The position numbers and the translations under genes were made by a program. Shown here in pieces: positions 1 through 10,125 of a stretch of 64,000 nucleotides of DNA (positions are counted from its first letter, which is position 1; each line of letters begins with the position of its first letter). Source of the DNA: Cinnamomum chago (taxonomy: Eukaryota > Streptophyta > Magnoliopsida > Laurales > Lauraceae); the NCBI GenBank assembly GCA_038049695.1, contig CP142458.1:46033001-46097000 (forward strand). Direction: 5' to 3'. The notes below the pieces were generated by a model. That model saw only the letters and a program-made list of their open reading frames with translations, was not told the DNA's origin and ran no database searches.

Positions 1-1735
1 GCAAAGGCATAATTAATATGCATAACACGCTTAGGAAGTGATCCCCTTTTTCTTGAAACAATTCTTCAAAACAAGCTTATACTTGAAATCCAAAACTAGT
101 ACACGATGGTACTTACCGTACCAAAACGGAACTCAAACACGAAATCTGACAAGCATGTGTTAAAGCTGCTAATTGACCTTTGTGTAATTGGGACTCCAAA
201 TGTCGGAATGTACCAGAATTGGTGTCCCCGAAGTTGGGTTGCATTTCGAAGTTCCATTTACACAACGTCAAGTCAAAACCCTTAACATAGTCTAGTTTTT
301 CAACCTTCAAGAAAATACAGAAAATGAAATAATTCTTCTTCCTGAATCTGGCAGGTTCGCTCGAGCGAACTTTGTAAGGTGATGACACTTCGCTCGAGCG
401 AGACAGTTCGCTCGAGCGGATATAAGGTGCGCTCGAACGGACAACTCTCTGTCTGCGCTCGGACCAAACAGAGGCTTGGTCGCTCCAGCGGACCCAAGGG
501 TCGCTCCAGCGGACAAGCTGCTGCCTGTGCTCGCTGAGTGCAGAAAATGCCTTTCTCTTGCACATCTTCCACTACATTTTTCTTCTTCTTCTCATCCATC
601 AATTACATACAATCCCTTGAGCCTTCATGCTCACCAAGGGTTCATTTCCACCATTTCACACATCCAAATCCAATAAAAACATAATCATGAAGCTTGTAAA
701 CAAGTTTATATGCACAATTCTTAAAACACAATGGAATCAATATACACATGCATCATTGAACCTATAAAGATTACTTGCCTTGCCCAATGCTAACAATCCT
801 TCTCAAACACTTCACTCAAGCTATTCCAACACTATAAGAAAACCCAAGAGAAACCCACTCAAAACTCAACAAAAATGGGAACAAAGAACCCATTTTAACC
901 AAAAGGGTTTGTAAACATGAAAAACATGATCTTAAGGAATCAAAATGACTCAATGAAAACACATGGGTTGAAGCTCTTACCTAGAAATGGCCAAACAAGA
1001 GAAAGGGAAGAAAAAGGAGCTCTTGTCCAACTTGGAACCTCAAGAAACTTGCATCAATGGAGAGCTTAAGATGAGAGGAAGAAGATGGTAGCCTTGGAAT
1101 CTTCCTTGGAGGTCTATAGTTAGAGCATGCAAGAGGAATGAAGATGGAAGGGGAAGAGGGATTTTTCCAGCCCTAGGTCAAGAGAGTTGCAGGGATTAGG
1201 TAAAGTGAATGAAAAGAGGGAAAGAGAAGGCTTAAGACCTTAGCAAATGGGCCCAATTACTTGAACTTTGAAACGACGAAAACATGATCTTGTGGGCCTC
1301 GAATGACTTTGACGAAGAAGGATAAAACGATCCTCGAAATATCTAGTTTCAAAAAAGTATATTTTTTACATGGTTTTGAGATCTCGAAAATTGTGTCCAG
1401 ATTTGTGCATAAAAGACAATTTTACCCTCTTTGGGCCAAAACATGGGTTTTTGGGCTTCAAATATGAATCTGCTTAAGACGAAAGTTGTAACACATAGAA
1501 AAATCATTTAAATGAAATCAAAATCACAATCACACGGAAACCGATACGATCCTCCCAAGCTTACACGTGCACTCAGGCCTTCCTGAGTGTGTCTGACTAA
1601 TACTAAACGTTCTCAAAATTCCCAAAGCAAATTACTTCTAACCCAACGACAACTAAACCCACTTAGAACTAAATACATACTAATCGCATACTAATCGAAT
1701 TGGTCTGGGTCGGGGTCTAAAATAAACCGTCCACA
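1..1735 (-). mobile_element. Ty3/gypsy-type LTR, reverse orientation, left end outside window
   Basis: Read on the minus strand, the block starts TGTGGACGG at 1735 and runs into AGACCCCGACCC. It is preceded (plus 1736-1753) by a purine-rich stretch that could be a polypurine tract. The next 150 bases resemble the start of the LTR at 8411: both have AGACCCCGAC and later TTTGGGAATTTTGAG. No protein-coding frame is credible here. The other LTR end and any coding part are outside the window or lost. The LTR call rests on the terminal motif and on this resemblance, so the boundary is tentative. Confidence 0.4.
356..513. repeat. Array of XhoI-like palindromes (CGCTCGAGCG) and variants
   Basis: About seven short self-complementary words lie in 160 bases. 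TTCGCTCGAGCG occurs at 356, 389 and 407, degenerate forms near 429 and 454, and CGCTCCAGCGGA at 481 and 502. They are GC-rich islands in an AT-rich LTR, and the sequence between them is unrelated. The layout matches the GGTCGACC palindromes in the LTRs at 10.5 and 15.7 kb, although the sequences do not. Confidence 0.8.
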
Positions 1736-1753
1736 TCAGCTCTCCCGGTCCCC

Positions 1754-2040
1754 TAACGGAACAAGAAAAGTGATGGGATGAAGCCTAATGCTCGAATCTA
1801 TCTAATGAGGAAATCTGATATAATCCTAGGGTGCAAATAGCCTAAGCTTGATAACTCTGCCTAAAGAATTTGGTTAATTAAGGTTTTAGTCGATTCGGTT
1901 TATTTTAAGTTATGAGTTGATTAAGAGTGATTTAGGGATGTTTTAAGATTCTACTTAAGTTGTTTAAGGCTCAGGGATTTCAAGTTTTAATTCGAGAAGT
2001 GAAATGATGTCGAAATCGACGGACAAGATTGGCAGAGGAC
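1754..2040. other. No gene recognised
   Basis: This AT-rich spacer lies between the LTR-like block ending at 1735 and the first GGCGCC repeat. No frame, RNA gene or clear repeat was seen. Confidence 0.5.
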
Positions 2041-3860
2041 TTGGGCGCCCAGGGGGTGGCGCCTAGGTCACTCTGGTGACTTGGGCGCCTAGGCAGTGGC
2101 GCCCAAGTGGCTGTTTCTTGGTGGTTTGGTTGGTGGTGGTGCTATCGTTGTTATCTTCGGAATCCCGAGGACTCTTACTTGATGAGTTCTAATGTTCCAA
2201 ATTATTTTAATTCTCTGGTGTTCAAATGTCAAAATTATTCGAATTCGAATTTTGAAACAAAACCAAGAATTCGCGTTTTAGTGCAAATGAAAGGATAGGC
2301 GCCAAGGGGGTGGCGCCCAAGTGATGGCTTGTGATTTTCAGGTATTCCAGATGGGACTAAGTTTTCGGTTTTTAGGATCTAGAGATTGTGTTGGGTTCTG
2401 GTTTTAGTTAATTTAAGTTATGAGGTGTTTAGTTGTTTGTTTTTGGTCGAGGTAGTAGGTCGGGGTGAAAGTGTAGGATAGGCGCCATAGGGGTGGTGCC
2501 TAGGTGGTTGTTTGTTGGTTCGTAAGGGTTTTTGGGTGCTAAGTCCGAATCGATTAAAGTCTCAAGTATTTTAAGTTAAAAGTGCTTTAATATGTGGATT
2601 GGGATTGGTCTGAATGTTAATTAATTAGGCTAAGTTGTTGGTCGGGGTTTTTATGAAAATCGGTAGGCTGGGCGCCCATGGTGTGGTGCCCAGGTGGAAA
2701 GGGGAGATAGGCGCCCAGGGGGTGGCGCCCAAGTGGACTATTCTGTGGTTCGAGTCGGTTTCGTATTTTTTAGGTTGATTTGAGGTTGAACTTTTATGGT
2801 TGATGTATTTTAAAATAAAAGTGTTTTGCTGCGTTGTTAGGATTAAATTAGGTTCTAGTTAGTTAGGTCTTTTTGTGTTTCGGGAGGCTAGGCGCCCAGA
2901 GGGTGGTGCCTAGGTGGATAGTCTTTTAAGTTTTGAGTTGGTTCAATGATCGTTAAGTTAATTTGAAGTCGGACTTCTGACTTCAATTGTTTTAAATTCA
3001 ATGGGATTCTAAAGTGTTGATTATGATTGAATTCGGGTTTAGTTTCAAGTGGGGTTTCCTAGTGACTGGGTAGGATAGGCGCCCAGAGGGTGGCGCCCAG
3101 GTGTCTCGGAAGGATGGGCGCCCAGGGGGTGGCGCCCAGGTGTCTCAGAAGGATGGGCGCCTAGGGGGTGGCGCCCAGGTGGACTGTTTTTATGGTTCGA
3201 ATTGGTTTTATGTTTTTGAGTGAATTCTAGATCAAATTCATTGAGGTTTCAAGTCTTTTAAATTGACAGCGCTTTAATGTATTGATTCGGGTCTAATTAG
3301 TTAAGTTTTAATTCCAATTGATGGTCTCTAACGAAATGGGGTAGGTAGGCCCCACGAGGGTGGTGCCTAAGCGGATTGATAGGCTGGGTGCCTAGGGGGT
3401 GGTGCCCAGGTGTCTGGTTTTTGGTTTCGTGTTGGTCTTGTGCTTTTAAGTTGATTTGAGTTCGAATTGATTAGGGTTTCAGGTTTCTTAAGTCTAAAAG
3501 TGTTTTATTATGTAAATTAGGATTAAATTTGGTTCGTGATTAATTAGAAGTTGTAGTTAAGGGTTCCTTAGTGATGGGATAGGATGGGCGCCAAGGGGGT
3601 GGCGCCCAGGTGGACTGTTTTGGGTTTTGTTGGTTTTGTGTTTTCGAGTTAATTAGAGGTTGAATTGATTAGGGTTTTAGTTATTTCGGGTTTAAAATGT
3701 TTTACTGTGTTGATTCAGATTAGTTTAAGGTTTTGATTAATTGGTTTAAACTTTAACCGGGGTGTCTTAGAGAATGAAGAGGTTGGGCGCCCAGGGGATG
3801 GCGCCCAAGTGGCTGTGGAAGGATGGGCACCCAGGGGGTGGCGCCCAGGTGGCTGTGTTT
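2041..3860. repeat. Degenerate ~200-bp repeats each carrying GGGCGCCCAGG...GGTGGCGCCCAGGTGG
   Basis: A pair of GGCGCC-centred words about 14-16 bases apart recurs near 2041, 2300, 2482, 2671, 2711, 2889, 3077, 3117, 3157, 3345, 3385, 3587, 3786 and 3826. Spacing is roughly 180-270 bases, with some 40-base local doublings. The sequence between the words is AT-rich and also distantly repetitive, with recurring themes such as ATTAGGGTTT and GATTTGAGGTTGAA. Many copies differ by C to T or G to A changes. No protein is encoded. A degenerate tandem array inside a long LTR is the simplest reading. Confidence 0.8.
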
Positions 3861-4324
3861 TGGGTTTTAGGTGTCTTATATTCTTAGTTGCTCTTAATCC
3901 GAATCAATTAGGCCCTTAAAGGGATTAAAGGTGTTCTTAATGATTTGATGGTTTTGAAATTAATTAATTATGTTGTTCTAATTAATCTTAGGGTTTATCC
4001 TACTTAGGCGCTAAATTCGATAACCTAGACTATCTAACTATTATTTTTGGGTTTTCTGGATGTCTTTTTTTATTTATTTATTTTTGGTTTCCCCTCTAAT
4101 TTACTAAAGAGTAAGGAAAGAGAAGAAATGATTTTATGTTTTATGATATTTTTTTGGGTCTTTTGTATGACTCTACAATTCAAATGATATGATGTGATGT
4201 GTGACAAAAATGGTAATTCGAAGTTCATAATACATCAAACAACCAAACATATCATTATCAAATAGTTTCTAAGTAAACTAAATGCGGAAGACCGGAAGTT
4301 ATGCATGAAGGTGGACAAAATCCA

Positions 4325-4600
4325 CTTGGGCGCCACACCTGTGGTGCCTACCCTGCTCAGTCAGGGTTTTCAATGGATCACAATGAATGCACAAAAAAAT
4401 CTTAGTATTTTCAACACAATTTCCAATATTCAACAACTGATGCGAATTCCTAATGCGAACTACTAATGATGCAACTAGCAAATCTATGAGAAAACGATGC
4501 AATGGGCGAAGGTTTAGAACCCGGACCCAGTCTTAGAAGGGTAGGTGCCCAGGGGGTGGCGCGCAGCCTGTCCAGGAGAGGGCAGGCGCCCAGCTTTTCT
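4325..4600. repeat. Isolated GGCGCC-type words
   Basis: Three further copies of the GGCGCC word family lie near 4328, 4545 and 4585. They are separated from the main array by about 450 bases of AT-rich sequence with no gene. Confidence 0.6.
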
Positions 4601-5212
4601 GCCAATGGTTTTTCGCGATCTCTTTGATATAAATGATAATAATGATACCGTTAATGCGAGATCTAACCTAGTTATGCAATTAGAATTACGAAATCAATGC
4701 AGATCTACTATATTAGAATGAACCTAAACATGTTTCTAGTATGATGAGATGCTAATATCAGTTTTAACACAAGCTAACGTAGATCTATGATTCTTAAACG
4801 ATCCTAAACATAGTTCTAAGCATTTATGCCAATGGAATGCAATAAAAGAAAGGGGAGATCTAGGAATACCGGTATGTGATGCGTTTCTCAAGTTCCTAGA
4901 ATGAAGCTTTCGCGAAGTCCCATAGCCCCAGTTGAAGATATGAAAGCCTTCTTCTCTACCTCTTCTTCTTCTTCTATAGATCTGAAACTCTTTCTCTAAT
5001 GGTGGCTACCTCTTCTTCTCCTTCCTTATTCTCTATTTTCTCTCTTTTCTTTTAGGGTAGCTCCCTTTGCAAATGGGGTTAAGAGGGATTATATAGAGGC
5101 TTTGGGACGAGTTTAGGAGGGCTAGGGCTTCATTAATTCGTGCTTCTAGAAGGTCTCACGCATCCCAAGGCGGCTTAAGTCATTTTAGGGTGAACTAGGG
5201 TTTGAGAGAAAG

Positions 5213-5810
5213 GGTGGGCGCCCATGGGGTGGTGCCCACATGGTCTGCGCAGTCTGGGCGCCCACAGGGTGGCGCCCAGGTGGAACTTAGGGCTGGGCGC
5301 CACATGGGTGGTGCCTAGGTGGTTCGGTTCGTCTTCGGTGCATGGTCCCTATGTTTGAGTGGTCCCGGGCTACTTTCAAGCCATTCTAGTGGAATTTGGA
5401 GGGTGGGCGCCCACCATGAGGTGCCTAGGTGGCCCTGGGTAGTATGGGCGCCCAGCATGGGGCACCTATGTGGAATTTAGTAGCCTGGGCACCACATGGG
5501 TGGTGCCTAAGTGATTTTGACCTCCTCTCGGGACAAACTTCGGAAGCTCATAACTTTTGACCCGCTTATCGGATTTGGACGTTCTATATATCGTTGGAAA
5601 GCTCTCGGAGTCAAGAATCCAATGGTCTAAATGTCCTGATGATTAGGTGCCGGAAAAAAGGGGGGAACCTATGGACCAATGGAACCGGCTCCGTAACTTA
5701 GGCTAATCAGGTGACGTTAGGGCACATTAGGGTTGGATAAGTGTGGGTGCCCAGCCTAGGGCGCCTATGTGGTTTTCAGTAGGTGGGGCGCCACTTGGGT
5801 GGTGCCCAAA
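5213..5810. repeat. Second GGGCGCCC array
   Basis: The same word family returns in the same orientation near 5217, 5257, 5293, 5405, 5449, 5490, 5745 and 5787. The units are more degenerate here, for example GGGCGCCACATGGGTGGTGCC. Longer blocks around them also repeat: the text around 5540-5620 is partly repeated at 5830-5910 (GGATTTGGAYGTTCTATATAT and GGAAAGCTCTCGGAG). This suggests a duplicated unit of about 290 bases. Confidence 0.75.
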
Positions 5811-6325
5811 CGGATCTCGTCATTTCTTATCTTCGGAAGTTCATAACTTTCGACCTGTTGGTCGGATTTGGATGTTCTATATATGGTCGGAAAGCTCTCG
5901 GAGCGTAGAATCTCATGGGCTGTAAATCCTAATGGTCAGAGGTCAGGAAAATAAGGGATAGTTGGATCAATGATCCCAACCTCTTAATTTATGTTAATCA
6001 TATCGTACTTAGGCAAACTATGTGTAGTTTCTCTAAGAATAACCTGAGTGTCTTCTATATAGTCTGGAAAGGGTTTGGAATAGTGTTGTAGTCCATGCTT
6101 GGTATGAGTAGTGGGTTGAACTTGAGATCTCAACGCGATTTGGCCTTTTCTCTCACAATTTCTATGAATTGTCGAACTAAGTCTAAAATTATCAACAAGC
6201 ATCTTCATCGTCATTAATTAATTTTAATTATGCCATTAACCATTCAATTATGGGTGAAATGGGGGCATCATTATATATGATAAGTGTTTAAGGCTATCAT
6301 AGGGGGCCAAAATGAGGTGTCTACA

Positions 6326-6706
6326 CGCGCGACCCCACATCTCATGCACGATCCAGGCCCACAGTTAATTGCAAATAACTCAACTATATAAATGCAATTG
6401 AACTCCAGTCTTAGAAATAAATTTCAATGAAGACCCTAAACTTCCCAATTACCACAAGTAGGCTCCTCCATCTATATCCATGGATCAATTGGACCTGTCC
6501 ACCAAATTAGATCCATATCTTATTATCCTTGAGCCCCAATTAATTATAGTGATCATTTGGTATCGATCCAATTAACTCTTACTCGGAATGGGTGCGCACT
6601 TACCAATGACAAATCCATTAATTGGCACAAGGGGATATTAAAGATAGATTCCATCTTGACCATTGAATGTTCTTGAATATTAAAGATAGATTCCATCTTA
6701 CAGTAC
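6326..6706. other. No gene recognised
   Basis: AT-rich sequence between the putative LTR end and the first gypsy pol codons. A short direct repeat (GAATATTAAAGATAGATTCCATCTT type) occurs near 6637 and 6675. Nothing else was seen. Confidence 0.5.
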
Positions 6707-8397
6707 TTGTTTTCGCAGAAGGAACTTAACATGAGGCAGAGAAGATGGATGAAATATATTAAAGATTATGACTTCCCAATCAAGTATCTCCCGGGAAAAG
6801 CAAATATAGTTCCTAATGCTTTGAGCAGAAAATTAGTAGGCTTGGCAAATCTAAGTGGCACTTGTATCTTCGAGCAGTTCGAGGAGTTGAAAATAGACCT
6901 ACAACCACTAAGGAAGGGTGTATTGTTAGCCAATATGTCAGTATGTGGGCCTTCCTTCATCTAGAAGATCAAGGATAGTCAATTGCAAGATCCAGAGTTG
7001 GCTAAGATTTCAGAACATATAGTAGAGCATCTTGACTTTCATATTGTGGATGGAGTCTTCTACTACCGTGATAGTCTATGTGTGCCCAACATCGAAGATT
7101 TGAAGAATGACATCATGACAGAGGCTCACAATACGAAGTATTCAATGCATCCAGGTAGTACCAAGATGTATCAGAATTTGAAGGGCATATTTTGGTGGAA
7201 TAACATGAAGAGGGAGATTGCAGCATTTTGTCTCCCGATCTATGACTTGTCAGTTGATAAAGGCGGAGCACCAGAAGCCTCCAGAGTTGTTACAACCGTT
7301 AGAGATCCCGGAATGGAAATGAGAGCACATTACTATGGATTTTATTTTGGGACTACCGAGGACAAGCAGAGGCAACAATGCAATATGGGTCATTGTAGAC
7401 CGGCTCACCAAGTCAGCTCATTTTATTCTTATGAGGACAGGGAAGATGATACACATGTTACCTTTGGTAGAGTTGTTTGTCAACGAGATTTTCCGTCGGC
7501 ATAGACAGCCAGTTTCTATCACATATGACAGAGACAACATATTCGTCTCGAGATTTTGGAAGACAGTGCATGAATCCATGGGTACGAAGCTATAGTTCAG
7601 CACAACTTATCACCCTCAGACATATGGCCAATCAGAAAGGATGATTCAGACTCTTGAGGATATGCTCCGCGCATGTGTGTTAGACTTCAAGACTCAATGG
7701 GATGAGACCTTACCGTTGTATGAGTTCGCTTACAACAACAGTTACCATTCAAGTATTGGAATGGCGCCTTTTGAAGCCTTGTATGGCAGAAGGTGTAGAA
7801 CACCTGTGTGTTGGGAAGAAGTTGGTATTCGCAGTTTCCGTGGACCATCCCAAGGTCAAGTTGATTCAAAAATGTCTGAAAGTGGCCCAAAGTAGACAGA
7901 AAAGCTATGCAGACTCTCACAGAAGGGACTTACAGTTCAAGGAATGAGACAAGGTTTTCTTGAAGGTATCACCTATTAGGGGAACTTTGAGATTTGGGCA
8001 GAAAGGCAAGCTATCGAGGAGATACATCGGACTGTACGACATTGTGAGCAAGATTGGTGATGTGGCTTATAGGTTAGCCTTACCACCCGACCTTTCCGGC
8101 GTACACAATTCTTCCATGTGTCTATGTTGAAGAAGTACGTCCCTTATTCATTACATGTACTCCGGCATGAACCTTTGGAAATCTGAGAGGATGCTACCTA
8201 TGTTGTGAAGCCTATTTAGATCATCGATACGAAGGAAAAAGAATTGAGGACACGGACCATTCATTGGGTAAAAGTACTTTGGGAGAATCATGGGCCAGAA
8301 GAAGCAACGTGGGAATTACGAGATCAAGTACAGAAGAAATATCCACATCTACTACCTAAGGTGAGTTATATATTTCATTTGGAGGACCAAATGCCTT
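6707..8397 (+). pseudogene. Ty3/gypsy chromovirus pol remnant: RNase H end, integrase, chromodomain-type tail
   Basis: Decayed 3' part of a Ty3/gypsy polyprotein, in order. RNase H tail with the family hallmark YLPGKANIVPNALSRK (about 6785-6833). Integrase zinc-finger region with both histidines (about 7120 and 7150) but the first finger cysteine replaced. Integrase core with MDFILGLPR (7335), DRDN for the second aspartate and [14 protein letters not shown] carrying the glutamate. After 7900 comes a tail like RTIHWVKVLWENHG...EEATWE typical of chromoviruses. At least two frameshifts (7205-7340), an in-frame TAG at 7593-7595 and further stops after 7895 destroy it. Reverse transcriptase, protease and gag are absent to the left. 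The lineage is probably Tekay/Del-like; that is an inference from motifs only. Confidence 0.85.
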
Positions 8398-8410
8398 AAG
8401 GGGTGGAGAA
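8398..8410 (+). promoter_or_regulatory. Polypurine tract of the gypsy element
   Basis: A purine run (AAGGGGTGGAGAA) sits immediately before the TGTAAGACCCC LTR start and just after the end of pol. This is where plus-strand DNA priming occurs. Confidence 0.6.
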
Positions 8411-9290
8411 TGTAAGACCCCGACCTGAGTAACCTCGATTAGTACTAATTAAGTGGTGGGTTAATTCTAAGCGTGATTAGTGGATTGTGGTTAAGTTGGG
8501 ATTAGAATAGCTTTTGTTATAGCTTTGGGGAATTTTGAGGGCCTCTGTGATTAGTGGGACCCTTTGGGGGTTCCTTTTTGTGACATTGGGTGTGCTAAGA
8601 GGGATTACTTGAGATTTTCATATTTAGTGTTTCAACCCTGTTTGAATCATCTCGTTAATCTCTACAACTTTAGCGTTGATCCCGTTCCCATTCGAAATCC
8701 CGAAACCTGATCTTCCTAGCATCGAGGGTAAAACAGTATTTTCACACCAAATCTTCTTCGTCGAGCGTACCCAAAGTCCTGAAAAGCATGATTTCAGTCC
8801 CACAAGATTTCTAGTAGTGGAGCCCACTCCCCACTTGTATATAAGGAGACCTTTCTTCCTCTTCTTCTTTCTTTTTCCAGCACAAGAGTCCCAACCTTAG
8901 GCTTGGGATTTTTTCTCCTCTTCTCCTTCTTGTTCTTCCATCTCCTATCAATACCAATCTTGCACCTAAGACTAAGTGGAGATCATCATCTTCTTCCTCA
9001 CTACTAGAGCTCTCTCTTGATGCCATTTGTGGAGGGAGTCACCCATTCCAAGATCCCCCTTTTGAGCTAGCCTTGTCCATTTGAGGGACTCCCAAGTAAG
9101 TAATCCCTTCAATCTCTTGAATATGTGTTCTCCTAGCCATAGGCAAGCCCCATTCCCTTTATTGCAAGCCCTTTCCTTCTTGTACATTGTTTTGACCCTT
9201 TTAGGGTTTGTGTTTGGGGTTTTTGATTGTGTTGTAGGTTATCTTTGAGAAAGGCTTGATTAGAGCTTGTTTTGCTTGTTAGAGACCCAA
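8411..9290 (+). mobile_element. 3' LTR of the gypsy remnant, right end uncertain
   Basis: It starts TGTAAGACCCCGACC directly after the polypurine tract. A TATA box (TATATAAGG) at 8838-8846 is followed by a pyrimidine-rich leader, as in an LTR promoter and R region. The right terminus could not be placed because no second LTR is present for comparison; 9290 is only a guess. The first 150 bases resemble the reverse-oriented LTR ending at 1735. Confidence 0.55.
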
Positions 9291-10120
9291 GGCAAGTGGA
9301 TGAATAGATATTTTGAGTATTAAATGGTTTTTATGAGCAATGTAGATGATTTCACTATTCATTTTGACTTGCATTGATTTTGAAATAAATGCTCATGAAT
9401 AAATCTTGTTAGTTGTTTAACTCTTGATAATGTTGACTCATATGGCCTTTATTTCATACATGATTATGACACGAATGAATTCTTGTAAATGTTGGTTTTC
9501 TTTTCTCTCTTTGGTGATTAAATGTGAAAGAATGGAGGCGTTTGGGATATATGTTTGTAGAAGTTTTGATGATGGTTTGGATGTTTGAAGGAGGTTTTGG
9601 GCCTCCCAATTTGATGTAGAATTGAGGCTCAAAGGAGTTTGTAAGGAGGAAAAAAAAGGAACAGAATTGTCCCGAAATCTGTTTCTGGACAGTGTGATTT
9701 TTTGTGTTTCAATAATGAAAGACAAGAAATGTGATTTTTGTCTCTTTACAAAGAATACAAAATACAATAGAAAAGTGAGAAAATGAATCTGACTTCTCAA
9801 GAGATTGGGGGGACTCGTTCAGATTGACGGTCGTAAGTCATGTATGGACTTCGCCATCGTCCTTCAGATGAGAACACATGTTGCTTTGATTATTTGGCTT
9901 GGCTTGAACCTCAATCTTTTAGAGGATAAAGACCAAGGGGAGGTCCTATATCCAATAAAAAATCGAGTAAACAGGCTGAAAAGCCGCGTTTAGGCCATAT
10001 TGGATAGAAGGAGAGGGGACCTTGGCGGGGTTGACCCCCCAAGAGGCTTTGATCACCTTGTGGTGTTTGCAGCAGCAGAGTAACATAAATTCTTCAAAGT
10101 TTCTCTCTCTTTTGCTTGTG
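9291..10120. other. No gene recognised; target sequence of the 10126-17531 element
   Basis: No frame with recognisable motifs was seen. Before the insertion at 10126 this sequence was contiguous with 17537 onward. It may therefore be the left part of the long reverse LTR proposed for 17537-19488. Confidence 0.4.
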
Positions 10121-10125
10121 CGTAT
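10121..10125. other. Target-site duplication CGTAT, left copy
   Basis: Matches 17532-17536 exactly, on the far side of the element. Confidence 0.9.

Larger units (their letters stand above)
3861..6325 (-). mobile_element. Possible long LTR, reverse orientation, starting TGTAGACACC at 6325
   Basis: Read on the minus strand from 6325, the sequence begins TGTAGACACCTCATTTTGG, a start typical of large plant Ty3/gypsy LTRs. The block to its left is non-coding and holds part of the GGCGCC array. The other end was not found. It may lie anywhere from about 3.9 kb to 1.75 kb, so the extent given is a minimum guess. No adjacent coding region in matching orientation is present, so this may be a solo or truncated LTR. 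Confidence 0.3.

Noticed and set aside
113-676. Open frames on both strands over the Ser/Arg-rich palindrome array
   Set aside because: Frames exist on several overlapping frames because the repeated CGCTCGAGCG words lack stops. Composition is repeat-driven and no domain is recognisable.
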